Positions 9,284 to 16,079 of a stretch of 46,744 nucleotides of DNA are shown here, in pieces. The notes below the pieces were generated by a model. It did no database searches. It saw nothing but the letters and a program-made list of their open reading frames with translations, and had not been told where the DNA came from. How positions within the stretch are numbered: the first letter of the stretch is position 1; each line of letters opens with the position of its first letter. The translations under genes were made by a program, and so were the position numbers. The stretch is from Bacteroidales bacterium (GTDB lineage: Bacteria > Bacteroidota > Bacteroidia > Bacteroidales > Prolixibacteraceae), in contig JAAYDJ010000002.1 of assembly GCA_012729335.1 (NCBI GenBank), positions 1 through 46,744 on the forward strand, written 5' to 3'.

Positions 9284-9679
9284 TTAATCATGGATGGTTT
9301 TGAAATTCATGGGGATCATGCCGTCGACCAATTCTCCCTTGATGATGTAACGGTCAATGATTTCCCTGGCCTTGGCTTTGTCTACATGCCCGAAAACCAC
9401 AGGTTCCTTTCCCGGGAGGGTCACTTCCACGGTGGGTTCGGCATAGCAGAACCCCATACAGCCGGTTTGGGTCACCACCGCATCAATGGCCTGATGGCTG
9501 GTCTCCTCCACGAAAAAATTCATGGTATCCTTGGCGCCCGAGGCAATGCCACAAGTCGCCATGCCTACCTTGATCTGTACAAGGGTTTCTACAGCATCGC
9601 TGTTCTCCCTCATTTTCAACCTGTTCTGCACCTGGTCCTTCATCTTTTTCAGATCGGCCAGAGATGTGATCTTATTCAT
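9284..9679 (-). CDS. hndB: HndB-like small (2Fe-2S) ferredoxin-domain subunit
   Basis: The 131-residue protein has a thioredoxin-like ferredoxin fold after a short helical N-terminus. The motifs MATCGIASGAK (C43) and TGCMGFCYAEP (C74, C78) match the small HndB subunits of four-subunit hydrogenases. Only three cysteines are present in the whole protein, so either the cluster has a non-Cys ligand or this is the normal family pattern. The gene sits directly upstream of hydB in the operon. The probable role is electron transfer within the hydrogenase complex; the exact path is not known from sequence. Confidence 0.85.
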   Translation of the reverse strand: MNKITSLADLKKMKDQVQNRLKMRENSDAVETLVQIKVGMATCGIASGAKDTMNFFVEETSHQAIDAVVTQTGCMGFCYAEPTVEVTLPGKEPVVFGHVDKAKAREIIDRYIIKGELVDGMIPMNFKTIHD

Positions 9680-9716
9680 ATTCCGTATTTATTGGTTTCA
9701 CGATTTCTTTATGCGC

Positions 9717-10265
9717 TTATTTTGATGCTTTAATCATTTCCAGGTTGTTCCCAAACAGCTCCCTGATGGCCTGCATGATGCCCGGGTCGGTCAAAGGGAC
9801 CTCCCCCAGGGTTTCCCTGAGGTCTTGGGAGGTGATGGAGAATTCGCCTTCCGGGGTGACATGGAGGTAGGCGAAGCTGCATTGGGGGTGGCCGATGATG
9901 GTGAGCAGGAAGACGCCGGCGATGTCGCCCATGGCTGGCCGGTCGATATGGCTGTAACCGAAGCGAGCCGTTACCGCCGTTCCCCTTCCGGGTTCCGAAT
10001 CAATGGCCACCGATCCACCCGTTTGCATGGCATTCTGGCGGAGCAGCGGCAAACCGAGACCTACCTTCCGGGTGGTCCGTGATGTAAAGAACGGTTCCAG
10101 GGCTCTGGCTGCGGTCTCAGAATCCATACCACAACCATCATCCCTTATTTCGAGTGTGTAAAGATCATCATTCCATTTCTCCCTGACTATGATTTCAATC
10201 AAGGTAGCGCCCGCTTTTACCGAATTTTGTACGATATCAAGGATATGATCGGATATGGTTTTCAT
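9717..10265 (-). CDS. Histidine-kinase-like ATPase (GHKL) in the hydrogenase operon
   Basis: The 182-residue protein is a stand-alone HATPase_c domain: N-box near residues 5-20 (DHILDIVQNSVKAG), DDGCGM (G1), FFTSR (F-box) and GLGLPLL (G2). It has no dimerisation/phospho-acceptor domain and no membrane segment. About 70 extra C-terminal residues (from DRPAMGD) form an unidentified domain. Similar orphan ATPases occur in hydrogenase operons of Clostridia and Thermotogae. It may phosphorylate a partner protein as an anti-sigma-factor-type kinase does. It lies 6 nt after the PHP gene and 37 nt before the ferredoxin gene. Confidence 0.82.
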   Translation of the reverse strand: MKTISDHILDIVQNSVKAGATLIEIIVREKWNDDLYTLEIRDDGCGMDSETAARALEPFFTSRTTRKVGLGLPLLRQNAMQTGGSVAIDSEPGRGTAVTARFGYSHIDRPAMGDIAGVFLLTIIGHPQCSFAYLHVTPEGEFSITSQDLRETLGEVPLTDPGIMQAIRELFGNNLEMIKASK

Positions 10266-10271
10266 AATGGT

Positions 10272-11030
10272 TCAGGTCCGTCGGAATGGTTCACCGGTGC
10301 GAATCCCCCGCCCGTCTACCCCCGCCAGGGCCAGCCTGAACTCCTCAAAGCTGCATTCCTCAAGGGTTACCAGCGAATACCCCTTGCCAATATCGGCGGG
10401 ATAGTGGGCGTCGGAGTCCCGTATCAAAGTTACATTTTCAGGCAGGTTAAATTGACGCCGCGCCTCATTTTCTGTTATATAACATGTGATTTCCAGGGCA
10501 TCCACCTGCAGCCGGGGAGGCAGGAATCCCAGCTGGCTGAAAATACTGTTCACCGAACGGTCGATATGGGCCGGAATAAAAAGACCACCAAGGCGGTGGA
10601 CTTCCCTTTCGATGTCGTTAATTCCACTGTGGAGACCGGTTATCAGCAACTTCTCCACCATTTCGGTGATCATTTCCTGCTCATCGACGACCACCTGGTA
10701 ACCAAAAGCCCCGTCCTTGTTGGGAATAACTGGCTGATGCTGGTCGATGTACCTTTGAAAGGCTTCCCTCTCCGGAATGCCCGGAAAAAATGCGAGGCAA
10801 TGGACCTCCTCCCGGGTGGTAATCTCCACCCCTCCCAAAACAAAAATTCCCTCCCGGGCGGCCAGCTTCTCGATGACAGCGATCTGCCTGAGAGAATTAT
10901 GATCGGTAATGCCCACCATCCCCAGTTTCTCCTCCACGGCACGCGCCACAATCCCCGCCGGACTCATCTCCAGGTCTCCGCAGGGAGAAAGCACGGTGTG
11001 GATATGCAAATCAGCCTTAATACGTTTCAT
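10272..11030 (-). CDS. PHP-domain phosphoesterase-like protein
   Basis: The 252-residue protein is a PHP (polymerase and histidinol phosphatase) metal-dependent hydrolase. Metal-ligand motifs visible are DLHIHTVLSPCG (N-terminus), GITDHNS, a mid-protein PAHIDRS and the C-terminal RDSDAHYPADIG. Members cleave phosphoesters such as nucleotides or histidinol phosphate; the substrate here is unknown. It is encoded in the middle of the hydrogenase/regulator operon, 6 nt upstream of the ATPase gene. This suggests a linked role, perhaps turning over a nucleotide signal or a cofactor precursor (inference). Confidence 0.85.
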   Translation of the reverse strand: MKRIKADLHIHTVLSPCGDLEMSPAGIVARAVEEKLGMVGITDHNSLRQIAVIEKLAAREGIFVLGGVEITTREEVHCLAFFPGIPEREAFQRYIDQHQPVIPNKDGAFGYQVVVDEQEMITEMVEKLLITGLHSGINDIEREVHRLGGLFIPAHIDRSVNSIFSQLGFLPPRLQVDALEITCYITENEARRQFNLPENVTLIRDSDAHYPADIGKGYSLVTLEECSFEEFRLALAGVDGRGIRTGEPFRRT

Positions 11031-11119
11031 AGGATGCCTTTATGACTTAAGAAACAAGGAATCATTTTGCAAAATACTGAATGCTGGAATCTGGAATCTC
11101 AAATCTGATTTTATTCCGT

Positions 11120-11302
11120 CATTCAAGACTCAAGACTCAAGACTCAAGACTCCTCTGGCTTTTCATTCCTGCATTCAAGACTCCAGACTCAAGATTCCTC
11201 TGGTTTGTCATTCCTGCATTCAAGACTCAAGACTCCAGACTCAAGATTCCTCTGGCTTTTCATTCCTTCATTCAAGACTCCAGACTCAAGACTCCTTTGT
11301 GG
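11120..11302. repeat. Higher-order tandem repeat built of 7-mers (CAAGACT/CCAGACT)
   Basis: Four copies of a 45-52 bp unit start CATTCAAGACTC and end TCATTCCTG (near 11120, 11172, 11217 and 11269). Inside each unit the 7-mer CMAGAYT is itself tandem. The last copy overlaps the end of the DRTGG gene and supplies its stop codon. Just left (11083-11100), GGAATCTGGAATCT is the same element in opposite orientation, so hairpins are possible. The array interrupts an otherwise tightly packed operon. Confidence 0.85.
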
Positions 11303-11634
11303 TGTTGCAGCAAAGCGTAGAGTCTTCCCGCCACTTCAAAGGTAGAAAGGGGTGTTCCCAGCAGGGGGATATGCTCTTCGTTGCTGTGTTCGATGGTATC
11401 GGGTTCCGGGGTGAAACCCTTTACGAGGATGACGGCAGCCAGGTCCTTCAGAGAAGCCACGGCCATCACATTTTGGTGGGTTTGCAGGGTGACCCACACC
11501 TCACCCTCCCTGGCAAATCCCATCACGTCACTCAGCAGGTCTGAGACATACCCTCCTGCAATTTCCTTTTCGAGGCCTGCCTGGCCTGAAAATACCTCTA
11601 GTCCGAGTGCATTCACAAGGTCAATAACCTTCAT
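11272..11634 (-). CDS. DRTGG-domain protein
   Basis: The 120-residue protein (start MKVIDLV at 11634; an upstream in-frame ATG would lie deep in the previous gene) matches the small DRTGG fold found in phosphotransacetylase N-termini and CBS-HPP proteins. It shares the motif SDLLSDVM with the other DRTGG protein of this operon (SDLMSDVL). There are no catalytic residues, so it is likely a ligand-binding or protein-partner module. Its start overlaps the end of the hydrogenase-like gene by 14 nt, implying translational coupling. The last residues (LSLES) and the TGA stop are encoded by the adjoining tandem repeat, so the native C-terminus may have been overwritten. Confidence 0.78.
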   Translation of the reverse strand: MKVIDLVNALGLEVFSGQAGLEKEIAGGYVSDLLSDVMGFAREGEVWVTLQTHQNVMAVASLKDLAAVILVKGFTPEPDTIEHSNEEHIPLLGTPLSTFEVAGRLYALLQHHKGVLSLES

Positions 11635-12991
11635 TTCTGGCTCCTTTCTTTTTACAGTCGGCCTTAAAGCGGCCTTCACCCCAAATTTTCTCCATATTTC
11701 TGAATCCCCTGGCGGGGGTCACTCTGCCTTCATGTTGCCATTCGGCCTGGAGGAAGAGGCAGTCGGTCATTTTGGCTTTTCCCATGACGATGTCTTCGGC
11801 CAGGGCGTGGCAGTTGGGAGCTCCGCAGGCGGCGCAGTCGATGGCGGGCAGCCGGCAGAGGATTTTTTCCACCAGGGCCATTTTCTCGATGGCCCGTGAT
11901 CGGTCGGGATCCAGCTGAAACACCCGTGCCGGTTCAATGGGATCGGTGACCAACTTCTCCAGGACATCGGCCTTGGCGGGCCCATCGGGGTTCACCTCAT
12001 GGCTGTGCGGGAAGGTCCGGGCGCGGCGCTCCAGCCGTTCAACGGTCAGGAAGCGGTTCCCCGAAAGAAGAATCCCCCCGGCGCATCCCTGGTCACAGGA
12101 GCGCAGTTCCAGGAATTCCAATTCCGGATGGTTTTCGGTTTCGAGGCGTTCCAGCATTTTGACCACATTGTGGATGCCGTCGATGGCCATGGACTTGTGC
12201 TTGAAAAGGCGGGCTTCGCCACGGGGCAGAGGCCAGAGGATCCCCTCGCGGGTGAGGTACTCCCGGTATCCGGAAGAGCCCACCCCGGGCCGCGATGAAA
12301 TCACCTGCATGACCCGGTTGTACATTTCATCCATATTGAGGATGCCATCCACGATGCTCTCCTTTTCACCCAGGGGGCGCTTCACTGCGGCAATCTTGGC
12401 CGAACAGGGCGTGATATAAAAAAGCCCGGTCTCCCCCTCCTGCGCCCCCTCACCCTTCAGCCGCTCCAACGCATAGTGGGCCGCCAGATCATGGGGAGCC
12501 TTCACCATCACAATATGATCTATCAGTGTGGGATAACGGATCTGGATCAACCGCACGATTGCCGGACAAAAAGAGGAGATCAGAGGACGGATATCCGGAT
12601 TTTCGGCATGGTACTTCCGGTAGGCCTCCACCAGCCAGTGAATGGGTTGCTCGACTTCCATGAGATGGGTAAACCCCAGTTCAAGAAGGGCGCCGTAAAT
12701 CTGATCATCGGTGATGTGCTCGGGGAATTGCCCGATCATCACCGATGGGAAAAGAGCCACCCGGTATTTGAATTTCTGCATCAATGACAGGTCGTCCTGC
12801 ATGATATAAAAGGCATCGACCGGACAGGCGCGCATGCAGTTGCCGCAATCGACACAACGTTCACCGGTGATGACCGCCAGGCCGTTGCTGACCCTGATGG
12901 CTTCGGTGGGACATACCTGCATGCAGTGCGTACACCCGATACATTTGGCAGGATCGACCCTCATCGCATGGTATTTCTTTGGTCTGCTCAT
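11621..12991 (-). CDS. Sensory-type [FeFe] hydrogenase-like protein (HydS-like)
   Basis: The 456-residue protein has two N-terminal [4Fe-4S] motifs (CIGCTHCMQVC and CVDCGNCMRAC), a hydrogenase large-subunit C-terminal domain, and a C-terminal four-Cys 4Fe-4S domain (C386, C389, C394, C411 approximately). The H-cluster cysteines align: SSFCP (L1), TPCSAK (L2) and CDQGC (L3). The L1 proton-relay Cys is Phe, the L2 Glu is Ala and the GGG tail of L3 is changed, so efficient turnover is unlikely. Such substitutions mark group C/D sensory hydrogenases. Group C enzymes normally carry a C-terminal PAS domain; here PAS is a separate divergent gene. The proposed role is sensing hydrogen or redox state and signalling to the neighbouring kinase and phosphatase (inference). 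Confidence 0.82.
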   Translation of the reverse strand: MSRPKKYHAMRVDPAKCIGCTHCMQVCPTEAIRVSNGLAVITGERCVDCGNCMRACPVDAFYIMQDDLSLMQKFKYRVALFPSVMIGQFPEHITDDQIYGALLELGFTHLMEVEQPIHWLVEAYRKYHAENPDIRPLISSFCPAIVRLIQIRYPTLIDHIVMVKAPHDLAAHYALERLKGEGAQEGETGLFYITPCSAKIAAVKRPLGEKESIVDGILNMDEMYNRVMQVISSRPGVGSSGYREYLTREGILWPLPRGEARLFKHKSMAIDGIHNVVKMLERLETENHPELEFLELRSCDQGCAGGILLSGNRFLTVERLERRARTFPHSHEVNPDGPAKADVLEKLVTDPIEPARVFQLDPDRSRAIEKMALVEKILCRLPAIDCAACGAPNCHALAEDIVMGKAKMTDCLFLQAEWQHEGRVTPARGFRNMEKIWGEGRFKADCKKKGARNEGY

Positions 12992-13034
12992 CCTTCTCTT
13001 CTGCTCATTCGTGAAGTCATTGCCCCTAAGCTGG

Positions 13035-13451
13035 TCAGAAATAATTCACCATTGTCAAAACGGTTCCCTCACCTACCCTGCTGGTGATTTCCATCTGGTC
13101 GGTGTTTCGTTTAATGTTCGACAGCCCCATCCCGGCACCGAAGCCCATCTCCCTTACCTCACGCGACGCCGTGGAGTATCCTTCCACCATGGCCTGCTCA
13201 ATGTCGGCGATCCCCGGACCCTTGTCCTCGAGAACCATTCTGATGTGGTCACGATCGATCAGAATCCTGATGATCCCCTCCCAGGCATGGGCCACAATGT
13301 TAACTTCTGCTTCATAAAGGGCTATGACGATGCTCTTGATCTTCCGTGGATCGACATCAAGCTGCTTGAGCAGCTTCTTGACCTTGCTGGAAGCATCCCC
13401 GGCATGGGCAAAATCACCCCCCCTGACCTGATAGGTCTGCTCAATGATCAT
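13035..13451 (-). CDS. RsbW/RsbT-like anti-sigma-factor-type Ser/Thr kinase (HATPase)
   Basis: The 138-residue protein is a single GHKL ATPase domain of the anti-sigma regulatory-factor kind: N-box ALYEAEVNIVAHAW (about 44-57), DKGPGI (G1) and GFGAGMGLSNIKR (G2 with lid). Members phosphorylate a Ser/Thr on a STAS antagonist and are opposed by a PP2C phosphatase. A SpoIIE-type phosphatase is encoded divergently nearby, but no STAS protein or sigma factor is present. The gene lies 3 nt after the first DRTGG gene and 43 nt before the hydrogenase-like gene. Confidence 0.85.
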   Translation of the reverse strand: MIIEQTYQVRGGDFAHAGDASSKVKKLLKQLDVDPRKIKSIVIALYEAEVNIVAHAWEGIIRILIDRDHIRMVLEDKGPGIADIEQAMVEGYSTASREVREMGFGAGMGLSNIKRNTDQMEITSRVGEGTVLTMVNYF

Positions 13452-13454
13452 CCT

Positions 13455-13799
13455 TCAATAAACCGGTTTAAGTCCGTGCTTGTACAAAATCCCGCTGGTT
13501 TTGAAAAGCGAGAAAGGCGTGGCCAGCAACACCATATGATTCTCCCCGGCCAGTTCGGCCATCTCAGGAGTCACCTTCTTGTTCCTCACAAACAGAATGT
13601 AATGGATATCGGCCATCTCCGCCGTACGAATGGTCTGAATGTTGGCCAGCCCCGTGATGAGCAGCAGCCCTTCAGTGTCGAGCGTCAGCACATCACTCAT
13701 CAGATCGCTGCTGAAAGCCCGCTCAACCATCAGCTCTGTCTTGTCCCCTCCACACACCAGCGTGGCCTCCGTCAACTCTATTACTGTTGATATCTTCAT
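13455..13799 (-). CDS. DRTGG-domain protein, first gene of the hydrogenase operon
   Basis: The 114-residue protein is related to the DRTGG protein at 11.3 kb and shares the core SSDLMSDVL and the TPFSLF end motif (versus TPLSTF). It has no signal peptide, no metal motif and no enzyme signature. It leads the ten-gene minus-strand run and is nearly fused to the ATPase gene (3-nt gap). It may be a small-ligand sensor, or the phosphorylation target of the neighbouring kinase; both are inference. Confidence 0.78.
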   Translation of the reverse strand: MKISTVIELTEATLVCGGDKTELMVERAFSSDLMSDVLTLDTEGLLLITGLANIQTIRTAEMADIHYILFVRNKKVTPEMAELAGENHMVLLATPFSLFKTSGILYKHGLKPVY

Positions 13800-13965
13800 T
13801 TCTCAATTCATTTTTCTCAAACAGGATATCCTCTTCCAAAGATGTAAAGATAATGACTGACCCGGTAACGGAGGCTGACCTGGCGCATAAATAAATATGC
13901 TTTACAATATCCCGGAAAGGTTGAAATTAAGGCAGCTATTGTTTAATTTTCGGAAAAAATAGAAG
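13800..13965. promoter_or_regulatory. Divergent promoter region of hydrogenase operon and PAS-phosphatase genes
   Basis: This AT-rich 166-bp gap holds the only apparent start region for both units. Plus strand: TTG (13921-13923), 20-bp spacer, TAATTTTC (13944-13951, one mismatch to TAnnTTTG), then ATG at 13966. Minus strand: TATCTTTA (13852-13845) and CATCTTTG (13844-13837), each one mismatch from the -7 box. Between them GCATAAATAAATATGC (13885-13900) is an inverted repeat with perfect 5-bp arms, a candidate operator. Confidence 0.45.
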
Positions 13966-14892
13966 ATGATCTACGAGGAAAAAAAGTCGAAGAAGACATT
14001 GGTAGATGACACCGACCTCTACCAGCGGGTCATCGATGCCCTTCCCATTCCGATTTTTTACCGTGACCAGAACGGGGTTTACCAGACCTGCAATGCCGCG
14101 CACGAGAAGCTGATCGGGATTGCGAGGGAGCAGCTGGTGGGGAAAACCGTATTTGATGTGCAGCCGCAGGAGATTGCCGAGATCTATGCCCGGCGCGACA
14201 ATGAGCTCTTTGAGTCGCCGGGTGATCAGATCTATGAAACGCGGATAAAGTCAAGCGACGGAACCCTTCGCGACGTGGTCTTTCAGAAAGCGGTGATCCG
14301 TAATGAAACCGGAGAGATCATCGGGATTGTGGGATCCATTTTCGACATCACAGAGCGTAAAAAATCAGAAGCCAAACTTGAACGCGCCAAGGAGTCGATG
14401 ATCATCTCCTCCCACATGCTCCACAAGATCAGGGCGGGTATCATCATCATCAACGCCGACTTCAAGGTGATCGACTCCAACGAAAGCTTTGCGCAGCTCA
14501 TGGGTGAGGATATCATCGAGTTGTTTGAGACCATTCCCGGGCTGAAGGGGGCCGATGTGTCGGAACTGGTGCCTGACGTGATCTTTAAGATGATTTCCAA
14601 CATCATGAGTACAGGGGAGAATAATCTGGAGCGGGATCTGAAATACAAGAACAAGCTGTTGCACATTTCGGTGGTCACCATTTACAAGCAGCGGGTGGTG
14701 GGGGCCGTGATCCGCGACATGTCGGCGCCGGTGCTGGTGCGCGATGAGATCATCAGCAGGGCTCAGCGGGTCAACAAACAAAACATTGATACGGTGCAGA
14801 AGATCGCCTATCTGATGGGGGAGAATGCTGCCCAGACTGAAGAGCTTATCAATTCCATCATTGAATCATACCGGTACAGCGATGACGAGTAG
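13966..14892 (+). CDS. Double PAS-domain signalling protein
   Basis: The 308-residue soluble protein has a first PAS domain at about 18-130 (VIDALPIPIFYRDQNGVY opening, GIVGSIFDITERK end) and a second PAS-like domain at about 145-255 (MLHKIRAGIIIIN onward), with a short coiled coil between them and a helical tail. It has no kinase, GGDEF or DNA-binding output, so it probably works by protein contact. Its end overlaps the phosphatase start by 11 nt. PAS domains are part of classical sensory hydrogenases, so this may be the detached PAS partner of the HydS-like protein encoded divergently (inference). Ligand or cofactor cannot be seen. Confidence 0.85.
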   Translation: MIYEEKKSKKTLVDDTDLYQRVIDALPIPIFYRDQNGVYQTCNAAHEKLIGIAREQLVGKTVFDVQPQEIAEIYARRDNELFESPGDQIYETRIKSSDGTLRDVVFQKAVIRNETGEIIGIVGSIFDITERKKSEAKLERAKESMIISSHMLHKIRAGIIIINADFKVIDSNESFAQLMGEDIIELFETIPGLKGADVSELVPDVIFKMISNIMSTGENNLERDLKYKNKLLHISVVTIYKQRVVGAVIRDMSAPVLVRDEIISRAQRVNKQNIDTVQKIAYLMGENAAQTEELINSIIESYRYSDDE

Positions 14893-16075
14893 CCGCCCCG
14901 ATTATCACGTCGAGATCGACGTCCAGCAGAAGAAGCCCAAGGGCCAGGTCGCCTGCGGTGATGCCTTCAAATCGGTCATCATCAAGCAGGAGGGGCGGAA
15001 GGTGATCGTTTTGAGTGACGGCATCGGCCACGGCATCAAGGCGAGTGTTCTGGCGACCCTGACGGTGTCCATGGCCATCAACTATTCGGCCTTTCACACC
15101 AAGCCTGAGATTGCCGCGCGGATTATCATGCGGGCCCTGCCCAAGAGCAGTGACGGCATGGAGAACTATGCCACTTTCACCCTGATCGAAATCGACGCCG
15201 AGAGCAGGGTGCGCATCATCAACTACGACAATCCGCGGACCATCATCCTGCGGGGCAACAATATCCTGGATCCCGCCGAGTACCACGTGGAGATCCAGGG
15301 GGTGGAAAATGCAGGCAAAATCCTGCGCATCAGGGAATTCATGGCACGTAAGGAGGATCGCATCATCTTCCTTTCCGACGGAGTGACCCAGTCGGGACTC
15401 GGGAGCAGCCGTTTTCCCATGGGATGGGGCCGCGACAAGGTCGAAGAGTTCACCATCAACCAGGTCACCCGCATGCCCGATATCTCTGCCACCAAGCTGG
15501 CCCGGAAAATCATCAACCAAGCCAACCTCAACGACGGCTTTGACCTCAAGGACGACACCACCTGCGGCGTCATCTATTTCCGGAAACCCCGGGAATTCCT
15601 GCTCATCACCGGCCCCCCTTTCTACAAGATCAAGGACTATGACGTGGGGGAACAGATCCGTAATTTCGGAGGGAAAAAGGCCATCTGCGGAGGGACCACC
15701 GCCGAAATCATTGCCAGGGAACTCGATCTCAAACTTGAAACCGAACATGAGTTTAACGGTTCACTTCTGCCCCCCAAGGCCCGCCTGGAAGGGTTCGAAC
15801 TGGTAACAGAAGGCATTCTCACCATGGGGAAAGTGGAGGAGATCCTCGAGAACTACTCCAGCGACACCCGCATGGGGGATACCGCTGCCGACGAAATCGT
15901 CAACCTGCTGCTGGAACACGACATCATCCATATCATCGTAGGTACCCGTATCAACTGGGCCCACCAGGACCCTGACCAACCCGTGGAACTGGAAATCAGA
16001 AAGGTGGTCCTCAAAAGAATCATCAAGCTCCTCGAAGAGAAATTCTTCAAAGAGGTGAAGGCTGATTTTGTGTAA
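14882..16075 (+). CDS. SpoIIE-type PP2C phosphatase with extra C-terminal domain
   Basis: Start at 14882 (MTSSRPDYHVEID) is chosen because it overlaps the PAS stop codon and drops a non-conserved leader; the product is 397 residues. The PP2C metal-binding motifs are GDAF (26-29), SDGIGHG (45-51), SDGVTQSG (165-172) and DDTT (224-227). Residues about 237-397 form a second domain beginning LLITGPPF and containing GGTTAEIIARE; I do not recognise it by name. SpoIIE phosphatases dephosphorylate Ser/Thr on small regulator proteins, opposing RsbW-like kinases such as the one encoded at 13.0 kb. It is convergent with the next gene, with only 4 nt between stops. Confidence 0.9.
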   Translation: MTSSRPDYHVEIDVQQKKPKGQVACGDAFKSVIIKQEGRKVIVLSDGIGHGIKASVLATLTVSMAINYSAFHTKPEIAARIIMRALPKSSDGMENYATFTLIEIDAESRVRIINYDNPRTIILRGNNILDPAEYHVEIQGVENAGKILRIREFMARKEDRIIFLSDGVTQSGLGSSRFPMGWGRDKVEEFTINQVTRMPDISATKLARKIINQANLNDGFDLKDDTTCGVIYFRKPREFLLITGPPFYKIKDYDVGEQIRNFGGKKAICGGTTAEIIARELDLKLETEHEFNGSLLPPKARLEGFELVTEGILTMGKVEEILENYSSDTRMGDTAADEIVNLLLEHDIIHIIVGTRINWAHQDPDQPVELEIRKVVLKRIIKLLEEKFFKEVKADFV

Positions 16076-16079
16076 CGGC

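Noticed and set aside
13800-13965. Rex (NADH-sensor) operator before the hydrogenase operon
   Set aside because: No TTGTGA/TCACAA-type palindrome is present; only the unrelated GCATA/TATGC repeat.
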